Below are positions 18,689-27,996 of a stretch of DNA of 64,000 bases, in pieces. The notes beneath the pieces are model-generated. The model ran no database searches. It was not told the origin of the DNA and saw only the letters and a program-made list of their open reading frames with translations. How positions within the stretch are numbered: the first letter of the stretch is position 1; every line of letters starts with the position of its first letter. The position numbers and the translations under genes were made by a program. Origin of the DNA: JAICUF01 sp038250675 (GTDB lineage: Bacteria; Gemmatimonadota; Gemmatimonadetes; Gemmatimonadales; GWC2-71-9); assembly GCA_038250675.1 (NCBI GenBank), contig JBBSCB010000001.1, forward strand, positions 62,001-126,000. The letters run 5' to 3'.

Positions 18689-20839
18689 CTACTTCAGAAA
18701 CAGCAGCTCCCGATAGGTGGGCAGAGGCCAGACTTCGGCCGCAATCGTCGTTTCCAGGGTGTCCACCACCGCCCGCAGCGCCGTCATGGCTGGGCGCACG
18801 TCGCTTCCCATGTGGGCGGCGTGCCGCATTGGATCGCTGTGCTCCACGCCGCACACCCGCTCGAGCGCCGTCGTGGCGCGACGGAGCCGCGTCACGAGAT
18901 CCACCAGCTCCTGCAGCGAATCGCGGGTGTCGGGACAGTCCACGCCGGCGGCCTCGGTGGCGGCCACCGCCTCCGCCACCATCGCCTGGTGCTGCAGCGC
19001 AGCCGGAAGGATGTAGCCCCGGGCCATGGAGACCATCGTCTCCGCCTCAATAGTGAGCTGCTTGGTGTACTTCTCCACCGCGATGTGCATCCGGCTCTCG
19101 AGCTCGGTGCGGCTGAGCACGCCGTACTTCCGGAAGAGGTCCAGGTTCTTGCGCGCCTTCATCACCTGAAAGGCGCTGACCGAATCGGGGATCACCGGCA
19201 ACCCGCGCCGTGCCGCCTCGCTGTGCCATTCCGGCGTGTAGTTGTCACCGTCGAAGATCACGCGCTTGTGCTGCTTGATGGTGCGCTTGAGCACGGCGAG
19301 CACGCCGCGCTGCAGGCGGGCCGGGCTGGGACGCGCGCCCACCGCCTTTTCCAGCTCGGTCGCCAGCGCGTCGAGCGATTCGGCGACGATCGTATTCAAC
19401 ACCGTGTTGGGCCAGGCGATGCTGGCGCTGGACCCCACGGCGCGGAACTCGAACTTGTTGCCGGTGAAGGCAAAGGGCGACGTCCGGTTGCGATCGCCCG
19501 AGTGCCGGGGCAGCTGGGGCAGCGAGCGGGCGCCGAGATCCAGGGTGCCGCCCCGGATCGTGCGCTTGGGCAATCCCTTTTCCACCTGGCCCAGAATGTC
19601 CGAGAGCATGCTGCCCAGGAAGATCGAGATGATGGCCGGCGGCGCCTCGTTGGCGCCGAGCCGGTGCTCATTGGCGGCCGAGGTGATGGACGAGCGCAGG
19701 AGGTCGGCGTGGAGATCCACGGCGCGGATCACGGCGCAGAGGAAGACCAGGAACTGCATGTTGGTATGCGTTTCGTCCTGCGGATCGAGCAGGTTGACGC
19801 CGGTATCAGTGGCCATCGACCAGTTGTTGTGCTTGCCCGATCCGTTGACGCCGGCAAACGGCTTCTCGTGCAGCAGTGCCTGGAGCCCGTAGCGCGGTGC
19901 CACCCGCTTGATCGTCTCCATCAGCACCATCTGATGGTCGCTCGCGATATGGCTGGTCTCGAACAGCGGCGCGATTTCGTACTGACCCGGCGCTACCTCG
20001 TTATGGCGGGTCTTGACCGGCACACCCACCCGGTAGAGCTCCCGCTCCACCTCGGACATGAACGCCAGCACCCGCGGCGGAATGGTGCCGAAGTAGTGAT
20101 CCTCGAGCTGCTGTCCCTTGGGCGGCTTGGCGCCGAACAGCGTGCGCTCGCAGGTGAGCAGGTCGGGCCGCTGATAGAAGAGCTCCCGATCCACCAGGAA
20201 GTATTCCTGCTCGGGGCCGACGGTAGTCTGCACCCGGCCCACGCCGGCGTCGGTGCCGAAGATCCTGAGTACGCGGAGCGCCTGGGTGGACAGCGCTTCC
20301 ATCGAGCGGAGCAGCGGAATCTTGGTGTCGAGCGCCTCGCCGGTCCACGACACGAATGCCGTGGGAATGCAGAGCGTGACGTTGTTCTCGCCCCGCATCA
20401 GGAAGGCCGGGCTGGTGGGGTCCCAGGCGGTGTAGCCCCGGGCCTCGAAGGTGGCCCGGAGCCCGCCGCTGGGGAAGCTGGACGCATCGGGCTCGCCCTG
20501 CACCAGATCGGCGCCCGAGAAGTTGAACATCACGCCGCCGGCGCCGTCGGGCGAAATCAGCGAGTCGTGTTTTTCCGCCGTGAGCCCAGTGAGCGGCTGG
20601 AACCAGTGCGTGAAATGCGTGGCCCCGTTCTCGATGGCCCAGTCCTTCATGGTCGCGGCCACGACCGACGCCACCTGGGGATCGAGCCGCTCGCCCTGCT
20701 CCACCGTCTGCATCAGACTCTTGAAGATGTCTTTCGGCAGCCGCTGGCGCATAAGCCGGCGGGAAAAGACGTCGATGCCGAAAATGCTGTCGATCCGGCC
20801 GGGAACCGGGCCGGGGGCGGAATCAGCGGCGTGCGTCAC
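18689..20839 (-). CDS. glnN: Glutamine synthetase type III
   Basis: The 716-residue length and sequence identify the large GSIII class, not GSI: FGIDVFSRRLMRQRLPKDIF at the start, GPEQEYFLVD and NEVAPGQYEIAP in the active site, and NGSGKHNNWS for ATP binding. It condenses ammonium, glutamate and ATP to glutamine and assembles as a dodecamer in the cytoplasm. The start is a GTG at 20839 (MTHAADSAPG). A sigma-54-like -24/-12 element lies about 80 nt upstream, which would suit nitrogen control. A terminator follows. No other glutamine synthetase or PII gene is in the window. Confidence 0.96.
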   Translation of the reverse strand: MTHAADSAPGPVPGRIDSIFGIDVFSRRLMRQRLPKDIFKSLMQTVEQGERLDPQVASVVAATMKDWAIENGATHFTHWFQPLTGLTAEKHDSLISPDGAGGVMFNFSGADLVQGEPDASSFPSGGLRATFEARGYTAWDPTSPAFLMRGENNVTLCIPTAFVSWTGEALDTKIPLLRSMEALSTQALRVLRIFGTDAGVGRVQTTVGPEQEYFLVDRELFYQRPDLLTCERTLFGAKPPKGQQLEDHYFGTIPPRVLAFMSEVERELYRVGVPVKTRHNEVAPGQYEIAPLFETSHIASDHQMVLMETIKRVAPRYGLQALLHEKPFAGVNGSGKHNNWSMATDTGVNLLDPQDETHTNMQFLVFLCAVIRAVDLHADLLRSSITSAANEHRLGANEAPPAIISIFLGSMLSDILGQVEKGLPKRTIRGGTLDLGARSLPQLPRHSGDRNRTSPFAFTGNKFEFRAVGSSASIAWPNTVLNTIVAESLDALATELEKAVGARPSPARLQRGVLAVLKRTIKQHKRVIFDGDNYTPEWHSEAARRGLPVIPDSVSAFQVMKARKNLDLFRKYGVLSRTELESRMHIAVEKYTKQLTIEAETMVSMARGYILPAALQHQAMVAEAVAATEAAGVDCPDTRDSLQELVDLVTRLRRATTALERVCGVEHSDPMRHAAHMGSDVRPAMTALRAVVDTLETTIAAEVWPLPTYRELLFLK

Positions 20840-20917
20840 GGGAGCGGACCTCGAGCTGAAAGTGGGGCTGCCAGGAATGGCGGGAATCTAGCGATGGTGC
20901 AGAGGAAATGCAATTCA

Positions 20918-20934
20918 CGCAAAAATGTCACCAG
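20918..20934 (-). promoter_or_regulatory. Possible sigma-54 (-24/-12) promoter for glnN
   Basis: On the minus strand, CTGGTGACATTTTTGCG has GG and GC separated by 10 nt and a TTGC -12 element, the invariant parts of the RpoN consensus; the middle positions of the -24 element (CAC) do not match. The predicted transcript would start about 65 nt before the glnN start codon. It sits in an AT-rich 184-bp gap. No enhancer-binding site was identified. Confidence 0.4.
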
Positions 20935-21023
20935 TTTGAGTAGAAATTTACGACCACAGCCTAAATGCCAGTCATGAAATTGCAGAAAATGCAGGAAATG
21001 GTGTGCACGCTTGCAAAAGGTTA

Positions 21024-22583
21024 TCAGATCACAACTTCCGCTGGATCCCGTCGTTCTTCCATCGCCCGCTCGGCCCGGAGGTTCTGCCGGTCCCGGACGA
21101 ACGCGCCGTCCGCGCCAACCACCGCGACCGTCACGGTGGCCAGCGTGCGCCCGGCAGCACGATAGTGGAGCAGCGCATCCCGCCGGTCGAGATCGCCCGC
21201 GACGATCACTTCGTCCCAGCTCTCAGCGTGACCGCTGTACGTGATCCCGAGCTCGAAGTGGACGCTCCAGAAGAACGGCACGGCGTCGAACGGCGCGCGC
21301 GCGCCGAGGATGTTGCGGGCTGCGGCCTGACCCTGCCGCTCGGCCACCACCCAGTGCTCGACTCTGATGCGCTGCCCGCTGTGCGGGTCCGGCCAGCGCG
21401 CGATGTCGCCGGCCGCATAGATGCACGGGTCGCTGGTCTGGAGAAATTCGTTGACCGCTACGCCGTGGTCCTCCGCCAGCCCGGCCGCGCGAGCCAGCGC
21501 CATCCGCGGCGTGACGCCGACACCCACCACCACAAGGTCGGCCTCCAGTTCGGTGCCGTCCTCCAGGGTCACGCAGCCGGCGGCGATCGCTGCCGGCTTG
21601 TGGCCCAGGTGGAACACGACACCGTGGCGTTCGTGCTCGCGCTGCACCACTGCGCCCAGCTCCGGCCCGACCAGCCGGCCAAGCGGAACCTCGTCCGGCG
21701 CGACGACGTGCACCTCGAGCCCGCGAGCCCGGAGCGACGCCGCGACCTCGAGCCCGATGAACCCCGCCCCGATCACCACGGCGCGGCGCTGCCCGGCCGC
21801 GGCGCGGATCAGCGCGCGGCTGTCCGCCAGCGAACGCAGATAGTGCACCGGTCCCGCTGTCGGCATGGTGAGATGTACCGGCTCGGCACCGGTCGCAAGC
21901 AGCAGGGCGTCGTATGGCAGTGCGCGGCCGCCATCCAGCATCACCTGCCGGGCCGAGCGGTCGATCCGTTCCGCGGCGGAGCGGACGATGTCGATCCTGT
22001 GCTCAGCGTAGAACTCGGGCGGATGGAGGGGGATCCATTCCTCCGGCGCGTTGCCCGCGAGATAGTCCTTGGAAAGATTGGGCCGGTCGCAGGGTGCATC
22101 GGCGTCGGGGTCGATCATCGTGATGGAACCATCGTACCCCTCGCGGCGCAGCATTTCGGCGGCGGCGTTGCCCGCCGCACCGCCGCCCACAATCACCACG
22201 CGGCGCGGCGCGTCTGACTGCATTGCCGGCGGAGGCGGAGGCGCGACGACACCGTCGACGTGGATCATTCCGTCACGCCGCGCCACGCGGTAGCAGGCGA
22301 CGTCGTTCAGCGCCGGCCCGCGAAGCGCACGGCCGGTCCGGAGATCGAAGCAGGCGTGATGCCAGGGACAGCGGACGGTGTCGCCCACCATGATCCCCTC
22401 AGCCAGCGGGCCGCCGTAGTGCGAGCAGGTGGCCCCGATGGCAAACCACGTATCGCCCCGGCGCGCCAGCAGCACCGGCTCCCGGCCGACGCGGCCCGCC
22501 AGCATGCCGCCGGCTTCCAGCGCCGAGGCCGCGATCCCCGCCGCCAGATCCGGCCCGGGAGGAAGCTCAGTCTGTTCGCTCAT
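21024..22583 (-). CDS. FAD-dependent oxidoreductase with an N-terminal Rieske [2Fe-2S] domain (AIFM3-like ferredoxin reductase)
   Basis: This 519-residue protein joins a Rieske domain (residues about 10-110; Cys53-His55 in CSHYGG and Cys72-His75 in CPWHHACF) to a two-dinucleotide-fold flavoprotein. The FAD motif VVIVGGGAAGNAAAEML lies near residue 130, the NAD(P) motif VVIGAGFIGLEVAA near 265, and YAAGDIARW is the second FAD contact. The C-terminal domain (PFFWSVHFELGITYSG) is typical of ferredoxin reductases for oxygenases. This domain order matches AIFM3/NirD-like fusions. It probably passes electrons from NAD(P)H through FAD and the Rieske cluster; the acceptor is unknown. The next gene downstream in the same direction of reading upstream (22620-24230) is an MFS transporter 36 nt away, so the pair may be co-transcribed. 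Confidence 0.9.
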   Translation of the reverse strand: MSEQTELPPGPDLAAGIAASALEAGGMLAGRVGREPVLLARRGDTWFAIGATCSHYGGPLAEGIMVGDTVRCPWHHACFDLRTGRALRGPALNDVACYRVARRDGMIHVDGVVAPPPPPAMQSDAPRRVVIVGGGAAGNAAAEMLRREGYDGSITMIDPDADAPCDRPNLSKDYLAGNAPEEWIPLHPPEFYAEHRIDIVRSAAERIDRSARQVMLDGGRALPYDALLLATGAEPVHLTMPTAGPVHYLRSLADSRALIRAAAGQRRAVVIGAGFIGLEVAASLRARGLEVHVVAPDEVPLGRLVGPELGAVVQREHERHGVVFHLGHKPAAIAAGCVTLEDGTELEADLVVVGVGVTPRMALARAAGLAEDHGVAVNEFLQTSDPCIYAAGDIARWPDPHSGQRIRVEHWVVAERQGQAAARNILGARAPFDAVPFFWSVHFELGITYSGHAESWDEVIVAGDLDRRDALLHYRAAGRTLATVTVAVVGADGAFVRDRQNLRAERAMEERRDPAEVVI

Positions 22584-22619
22584 GTTCGCCCTCTCATTCG
22601 TCGGTGCCCGGGCGCGGCG

Positions 22620-24230
22620 TCACGCCCGGGTCGCCGGTATGTGTACCATATGCGCGACCAGCGGTGGGTGGTCGCCCCGATGGAACTGCCGCGCCTTGAG
22701 CTCAATGCGCTTGTCGGCCATGGTCGCGCGGGCGTGCTGGCGCATGTGCTCGCCCCAGGACTCCGCGGCAAACGTCTCCACGTAGCGCTCCGGATCCGCG
22801 GTATCGCGGTAGAGACCCCACGTGAGCGCGCCGTCGCGGCGCCGAAGGCGGGAAACGTCCTGCATGGCGGCGGCAAACGCGGGCCCATCGGCCGCCGCAA
22901 CACGGTATTCGATCGTGACCAGCACCGGCCCGTCATCCGGCTGCACCGCGGCCGCGAGCACCGGCAGCCGCCAGTGCGGCGAGGGCGTAAGATCGAGGCC
23001 CTCCCAGACCGTGAGCCGGAACCGCGGCGTGGCGGCGAGGCCCGCCACGAGCGCCGCGGCCGCGCCGCTCAGCGCCACGGCCAGCCCCAGGTGCGTCGCG
23101 ACGACGCCCCACAGCGCGCTGCCGATGGCCATGCCGCCCATGAACGCGAGCACGTAGACCGAGAGCATGCGCGCCCGCGCCCAGTCGGGTGAGGCCCGCT
23201 GGGTCGCGACGTTAAAGACCGGCATCGCCGCCATCCACGCCATGCCCGCCATGAAGAGTGCGGCCCACAGCAGCGGTACGATGCGGACCCAGGCGAGGAC
23301 CAGCGTGCTCGCGGCGTAGACCAGGGTGGAGACGACCACCAGTCGGTCGGACGACCAGCGCCGGCGCAGTCCGCCGAGGACGACGCCGCCCACGACGGCG
23401 CCCAGGCCCAGACTGCCGAGCAGCAGGCCGTAGCCCACGGCGCCCATGCCAAGCTCGGTGCGCGCGAGTACCGGGAGCAGCGCCCACAGGGCGCTCGCAC
23501 CGAGGATGAACACGCCGCAACGGACGAGCACCGCCCGGACCGCCGGGGCATGCCGGAGATAGCGCATGCCGGCCCGCATCGCGCCGACCACCCGCTCGGC
23601 CGGCATCACCACATCGTGCGCGGGGCTGTCCCAGCCCCGGAGCACCAGCACCACAGCCACATACGATAGCGCGTCGAGCAGGAACACGCCGCCGGTGGAG
23701 ATGGCGGCAATCAGCAGGCCGCCGATGGCGGGCCCCACCGCGCGCGCGATGTTGGTGGCCACGCCGCTCAGCGCCACCGCCGCGGGCAGCTCGTCGCGCG
23801 GGACGAGATCGGGCGTCGTCGCCTGCCAGGCCGGCGTGTTGAGCGCGGTGCCGAGCCCCAGCACGAACGTCAGGAAGAGCAGCAGCCACGGCGTCACCAC
23901 GCCCGCGAGCGTAAGCACGCCCAGCAGCGCCGCCGCCGCGAGCATCCAGGTCTGGGTGATCAGCAGCAGCCGCCGCCGGTCGACGATGTCGGCCAGCGCG
24001 CCGGCCGGCAGTGCCAGCAGCAGCACCGGCAGACTGGTCGCCGTCTGCATGAGGGCCACCATGAGCGTGGACGTGCTGAGCGAGGTCATGAGCCAGGCCG
24101 CGGCGGTGCTGTGCATCCAGGTGCCGACGTTCGATGCCACGGTCGCGATCCAGAGTGCGCGGAAGACCGGGTGGCGGAGCGGCGCCCAGGATGATTCGGC
24201 GGGACTGGCGGGAGGTGCGGGTGGCGACAT
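22620..24230 (-). CDS. MFS transporter (transmembrane secretion effector / EntS-like family) with a C-terminal ABM-like domain
   Basis: About 536 residues. The first 410 hold some twelve transmembrane segments with the MFS_3 (PF05977-type) pattern: WIATVASNVGTWMHSTAAAW at the first helix and ALPAGALADIVDRRR between helices 2 and 3. The last 100 residues (VLVTIEYRVAAADGPAFAAA ... YVETFAAESWGEHMRQHAR) form an antibiotic-biosynthesis-monooxygenase-like ferredoxin fold, a pairing known in this transporter family. Its substrate is unknown; siderophores and antibiotics are precedents. ATG 24230 is chosen over an ATG 18 nt upstream because the conserved region opens shortly after. Confidence 0.88.
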   Translation of the reverse strand: MSPPAPPASPAESSWAPLRHPVFRALWIATVASNVGTWMHSTAAAWLMTSLSTSTLMVALMQTATSLPVLLLALPAGALADIVDRRRLLLITQTWMLAAAALLGVLTLAGVVTPWLLLFLTFVLGLGTALNTPAWQATTPDLVPRDELPAAVALSGVATNIARAVGPAIGGLLIAAISTGGVFLLDALSYVAVVLVLRGWDSPAHDVVMPAERVVGAMRAGMRYLRHAPAVRAVLVRCGVFILGASALWALLPVLARTELGMGAVGYGLLLGSLGLGAVVGGVVLGGLRRRWSSDRLVVVSTLVYAASTLVLAWVRIVPLLWAALFMAGMAWMAAMPVFNVATQRASPDWARARMLSVYVLAFMGGMAIGSALWGVVATHLGLAVALSGAAAALVAGLAATPRFRLTVWEGLDLTPSPHWRLPVLAAAVQPDDGPVLVTIEYRVAAADGPAFAAAMQDVSRLRRRDGALTWGLYRDTADPERYVETFAAESWGEHMRQHARATMADKRIELKARQFHRGDHPPLVAHMVHIPATRA

Positions 24231-24295
24231 GACGGATCGACTCACCAAGCTGAGATGGGCGAATCCAGTCTCAGCGAGGTCGGAATGTCAATCGG

Positions 24296-24608
24296 CTAGA
24301 CCAGTCCGCGAGAGACGGCGTAACGAATCAGGGCGGCGGTCGAGTTGAGGCCGGGGGCGCGACGTGGGCATCCGGCCCCGCGTCCGCAGCGTCCGCTCGA
24401 CGATCTCGAACACATCCTGGAGCGAGCGCGCGCAAAAAACTCGAGGCCGGAAAGCTGGAGTCCAAAGATGTGCTCGAGGGTCTCGCGCAACTCTTCGGCC
24501 AGTTCGCGGTTCCAACCGAGGTCACGATACAGGCGGAACGTAATCGTCCCGCGTGTCCGATCGTTGGCTGGCGATCAGCTCGCGAAATTCTCGCCGGATG
24601 GTGAACAC
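24296..24608 (-). pseudogene. Decayed coding region with at least two frameshifts; end resembles a LuxR-type HTH tail
   Basis: A plausible start exists: AAGGAG 6 nt before a GTG at 24608, giving MFTIRREFRELIASQRSD..., which stops after about 28 codons. A shifted frame continues as FRLYRDLGWNRELAEELRE then TLEHIFGLQLSGLEFF, with a break at a six-T run (minus strand) near 24430. A third frame then reads SLQDVFEIVERTLRTRG. The last piece, NSTAALIRYAVSRGLV before a stop at 24296, matches the end of LuxR-type response-regulator HTH domains. Continuous protein-like sequence spread over three frames is the mark of a pseudogene. Remaining sequence up to 24748 shows nothing recognisable. Confidence 0.55.
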
Positions 24609-24748
24609 GTGCGACTCCTTGACCGTGGATGGGGCCACGATAGCACGCAGCTCCGCTCCTGTCGCCTAGGAAAAATCCGAGTCCCCTGCAACCGGGGAGC
24701 GGTGACCGCCGTCGGGGGTGAACGAGGCAGCAATCGCCGGCACCGGCC

Positions 24749-24777
24749 TTGACGGACCACGATATTTGTAGTATTAC
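24749..24777 (+). promoter_or_regulatory. Sigma-70-type promoter of the DUF5916 gene
   Basis: TTGACG (24749-24754) and TATTAC (24772-24777) are separated by exactly 17 nt, with GTAG directly before the -10. The predicted transcription start near 24784 leaves a leader of about 15 nt to the ATG at 24799 (or about 36 nt to 24820), with no Shine-Dalgarno. Confidence 0.75.
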
Positions 24778-24798
24778 AGTTGTCGTCAACACTCCGCC

Positions 24799-27498
24799 AT
24801 GGACCGCAATCGGCCCCATATGCGCCACGACTGCAATATTTTGCGCTCGCGCCTGCTGCCGTCCATGGCCCTCATGCTCGCGACGCTCGGCCCCGCCGGT
24901 GCCAGGGCCCAGACGCCGGTGGCCCACGATTCCGTCCCCACGTTCGCGGCGGCACCACTGGCCGGGGAAATCCGGCTGGACGGCCGGCTGGACGATCCCG
25001 CCTGGGCCGCGGCGGTGCCGGTGAGCCTCCGGGCCCAGGTCGATCCCCACGAGGGGCAGCCACCGACCGAGCGCACCGAAATTCGGGTGCTCGTCGCCGC
25101 GGACGCGGTGTACATCGGGGCGCGCATGTTCGACCGCGAGCCGGGCCGGATCGTGCGCCGTCTCGGGCGGCGCGACGATCGCGTCGCCGCCGACCGGCTC
25201 ACCATTCGCCTCGACGCCCGTCACGACCACCTCACGGCCTTCCGGTTCGACGTCTATCCCTCCGGCAACAAGGGTGACGCCGCCATCGGCTCCGACGGCA
25301 ACACCGACTATTCGTGGGATCCGGTTTGGGAGGTGGCGACCGCGATCGACTCGCTCGGCTGGAGCGCAGAGCTCAGGATCCCGCTTTCGCAGCTTCGCTA
25401 CAGCGTCGGCAACGACCGGTGGGGGATCCAGGTGGAGCGGCTGATCCAGCGCAGCCAGGAGCTCGATCAGCTCTCGTTCGTACCCAAGACCGAGAACTAT
25501 GGTCCCAACCGGTACGCGCATCTCGACGGCCTGGGTTCGCTCGGCAGCGCCCGCCGTCTCGAGGTGTCGCCGTACCTCTCGGGCCGCGCCACCTACGCAC
25601 CGCACGATGCGGGCGACCCGTTCCGCAGCGCGCACGATTACACGGCCTCGGCCGGCGGCGACCTGAAGTACGGGATCACCAGCGACCTCACGCTGGACGC
25701 CACCATCAACCCCGACTTCGGGCAGGTCGAGGTGGATCCCGCGGTGGTGAACCTGAGTGCGTTCGAGACGATCTTCCCGGAGAAACGTCCCTTCTTCGTC
25801 GAGAGCGCCGACCTGTTCCAGTTTGGCCAGCTCCGCGCGTTCAACTCCAGCGGGACGCCATTCACCTTCTTCTCCCGGCGCATTGGGCGCGCGCCGCAGG
25901 GCGCGCTGGGCGAGCCGGGCTCGACGTTCAGCCAGTCGCCGGAGCAGACCACCATCGCGACCGCCGCCAAGTTGACCGGCAAGACCCGGGGCGGCTGGTC
26001 CATCGCGCTGCTCGACGCGGTCACGCCCCGCGAGAGCGGGCGCTTCGTGGACAATCTGGGGGTCATCCAGCGAAGCGCGGTCGAGCCGCTCACCAACTAC
26101 TTCGTGGGCCGGGTGCGACGCGAAATGCGCGCGGGCAATACCGCTGTCGGCGCCCTCGTCACCGCGGTGGACCGCGACCTGACACCCGGCGCGCTGGCCG
26201 ACGTGCTCCGGTCCCATGCGTACCTGGGCGGCGTGGACTTCAACCAGTCGTGGGGCGATCGCACCTGGGGGCTCGATGCGTCGCTGGCCGCGAGCACGAT
26301 CCAGGGCGACCCGTCGGCCATCCTGCTGGCCCAGCGATCGAGCGCGCGGTACTACCAGCGCCCCGACGCAACGGCGCTCGCCGTCGACTCCAGCCGGACC
26401 ACCCTCGGCGGCCATGCCGCGCAGATCGCGATCACCAAGCTCGCCGGCGGGCACTGGGGCGGCAACCTGGCCTACCAGGAAAAGAGCCCCGGCTACGAGA
26501 CCAACGACGTGGGACTCACGCAGACGGTCAATCGCCGGTCGATTTCGACCGACCTGCACTACCAGGAGACCCGGCCGGGGCCGCTGCTCCGCGACTGGAG
26601 CGTGGGCGTGCTGTCCGGTTACGACTGGAACTGGGACGGCGATCGGGTGGGCACCTATGTGGGCAACGTCATCAACGCACGGTTCCACAACTTCTGGAGC
26701 CTGGCCACCTTCTCGCAGCACAGCTTTGCGAGCTACGATGATCAGCTGACACGGGGCGGACCGCTGGTGCGGCTGCCGGCCCGCAACGACATCAATGCGA
26801 CGATCGCATCCGATGGGCGCGGGCTGGTGGGCGTCCAGCTGAGCGGCAGTCTCAACTGGAATTCAGCCGGCGGCCACAGCCGGGACGTGACGCTCACGGC
26901 CACGATCCATCCGGGCCCCAACTTCCAGTTCCAGGTCGGACCCAGCCTCTCCCGCTCGCGGAACGTCTCGCAGTTCATCCAGACGGTCGGCGACGCCACG
27001 GCTGGCGCCACTTACGGGCTCCGCAGCGTGTTCGCCACGCTGAACGAGACCGACCTGGCGCTCGACACGCGGCTCAACTGGACATTCTCACCCAAGGCGA
27101 GTCTCCAGCTCTATGTCCAGCCGCTAATCGTGGCCGGCGCCTACAGCGACTACAAGGAGCTGCGCGCGCCGCGCACGTTCGACTTTGCCGTGTATGGCCG
27201 CGATGCGGGCACGATCACCCACGGCAGCAGCGGGTTCACCGTCGATCCCGACGGTGCCGGTGCGGCGCCCGCCTTCACCATCGGCGATCAGAACTTCAAC
27301 TTCCGCTCGCTCCGCGCCAATCTCGTCTTCCGCTGGGAGTATCGTCCGGGGTCCACCCTCTTCGTCGTGTGGCAGCAGCAACGGGCCGGAGCGGCGCCCT
27401 ATGGCGACTTTGCCTTCCGCCGCGACTTTGGGGCCATCTTCGACAATCCCGCCACCAACGTGGTGGCCGTGAAGGCGACCTACTGGCTCGGCCTCTGA
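24799..27498 (+). CDS. Exported DUF5916-family protein with an N-terminal CBM9-like domain
   Basis: An 899-residue protein with a signal region ending ATLGPAGARAQ. Residues about 50-240 form a carbohydrate-binding family 9-like beta-sandwich (EIRLDGRLDDPAWAAAVPVS ... WSAELRIPLSQLRY). The rest carries the DUF5916 signature, including NPDFGQVEVDPAVVNLSAFE and FPEKRPFFVES, and then alternating beta strands up to a C-terminal WRYRPGS-like EYRPGSTLFVVWQQ and a final aromatic-ended strand. It probably forms an outer-membrane beta-barrel; function is unknown although members are abundant in Bacteroidota and Gemmatimonadota. Starts at 24799, 24820 (MRHDCN) and 24865 (MALMLATLG) are all possible. Confidence 0.85.
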   Translation: MDRNRPHMRHDCNILRSRLLPSMALMLATLGPAGARAQTPVAHDSVPTFAAAPLAGEIRLDGRLDDPAWAAAVPVSLRAQVDPHEGQPPTERTEIRVLVAADAVYIGARMFDREPGRIVRRLGRRDDRVAADRLTIRLDARHDHLTAFRFDVYPSGNKGDAAIGSDGNTDYSWDPVWEVATAIDSLGWSAELRIPLSQLRYSVGNDRWGIQVERLIQRSQELDQLSFVPKTENYGPNRYAHLDGLGSLGSARRLEVSPYLSGRATYAPHDAGDPFRSAHDYTASAGGDLKYGITSDLTLDATINPDFGQVEVDPAVVNLSAFETIFPEKRPFFVESADLFQFGQLRAFNSSGTPFTFFSRRIGRAPQGALGEPGSTFSQSPEQTTIATAAKLTGKTRGGWSIALLDAVTPRESGRFVDNLGVIQRSAVEPLTNYFVGRVRREMRAGNTAVGALVTAVDRDLTPGALADVLRSHAYLGGVDFNQSWGDRTWGLDASLAASTIQGDPSAILLAQRSSARYYQRPDATALAVDSSRTTLGGHAAQIAITKLAGGHWGGNLAYQEKSPGYETNDVGLTQTVNRRSISTDLHYQETRPGPLLRDWSVGVLSGYDWNWDGDRVGTYVGNVINARFHNFWSLATFSQHSFASYDDQLTRGGPLVRLPARNDINATIASDGRGLVGVQLSGSLNWNSAGGHSRDVTLTATIHPGPNFQFQVGPSLSRSRNVSQFIQTVGDATAGATYGLRSVFATLNETDLALDTRLNWTFSPKASLQLYVQPLIVAGAYSDYKELRAPRTFDFAVYGRDAGTITHGSSGFTVDPDGAGAAPAFTIGDQNFNFRSLRANLVFRWEYRPGSTLFVVWQQQRAGAAPYGDFAFRRDFGAIFDNPATNVVAVKATYWLGL

Positions 27499-27923
27499 AC
27501 GGGGCCACACACATGAACGCGAGCGGCTACCAGCAGCCCGGGGAACCCTCATTGGTGACCGCGGCATTGGGCGCGGCCGCCGTCTCGCTGAACACGCCGC
27601 AGTTGGCCGGCGAGGCACCGGCGACCGCCGGGTTGGTCACCGTGGCGGCCCAGCCGGTCGCGGTGGCCGTCGGTGGCATCTGCGCACACCGTTCGATCGC
27701 GGACCGGGGTTGGGGAAGGCAAGTCCAGGGGCAGTGGGCCCGAGGGGCGCGGAAGTTGTTGAGCGACAATCGTGAAGCCGGGTGGGACGGGGCGACGGAT
27801 GGACCCGGGACCCCGGCGGCCCAGTGCATTCTGCACGACCGAAACCGGGTCGGGTCCGGAAATTCGTCGGGTCGGAGCGGGCCGGCCGGATGGGAAACAG
27901 GGAGGGCGAAACAGGAAGCGGAA
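27499..27923. other. Non-coding stretch between the DUF5916 gene and tRNA-Phe
   Basis: About 425 bp with only short overlapping open frames of biased composition and no recognisable protein motifs. No terminator with a T run was found after the DUF5916 stop. The tRNA on the minus strand ends here without an encoded CCA, so its 3' processing region occupies the right edge. Confidence 0.5.
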
Positions 27924-27996
27924 TGGCCAGGGACGGGATCGAACCGCCGACACCCGCATTTTCAGTGCGGTGCTCTACCAACTGAGCTACCTGGCC
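27924..27996 (-). tRNA. tRNA-Phe (anticodon GAA)
   Basis: The minus strand folds into a full cloverleaf of 73 nt: acceptor stem GGCCAGG pairing perfectly with CCTGGCC, D arm GCTC/GAGC, anticodon arm CCGCA-CTGAAAA-TGCGG with GAA at 34-36, variable loop GTGTC, and T arm GGCGG-TTCGATC-CCGTC. The discriminator base is A, as in most tRNA-Phe. The 3' CCA is not encoded. Confidence 0.97.

Noticed and set aside
18653..20977. A 774-codon open frame on the plus strand
   Set aside because: It lies antisense to glutamine synthetase III, whose protein sequence is fully conserved; the frame is open only because of high GC at third positions.
24390..24540. Acyl-carrier-protein-like reading of the decayed stretch
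   Set aside because: The helix pattern is vaguely similar, but there is no DSL phosphopantetheine serine, so I did not name a family.
24328..26721. A 797-codon open frame on the minus strand
   Set aside because: Shadow of the DUF5916 gene; the sequence has no domain and is rich in Arg, Gly and His as expected for an antisense GC-rich frame.
27527..27829. A 100-codon open frame on the minus strand beside tRNA-Phe
   Set aside because: No Shine-Dalgarno, low-complexity composition and several other frames open over the same bases.
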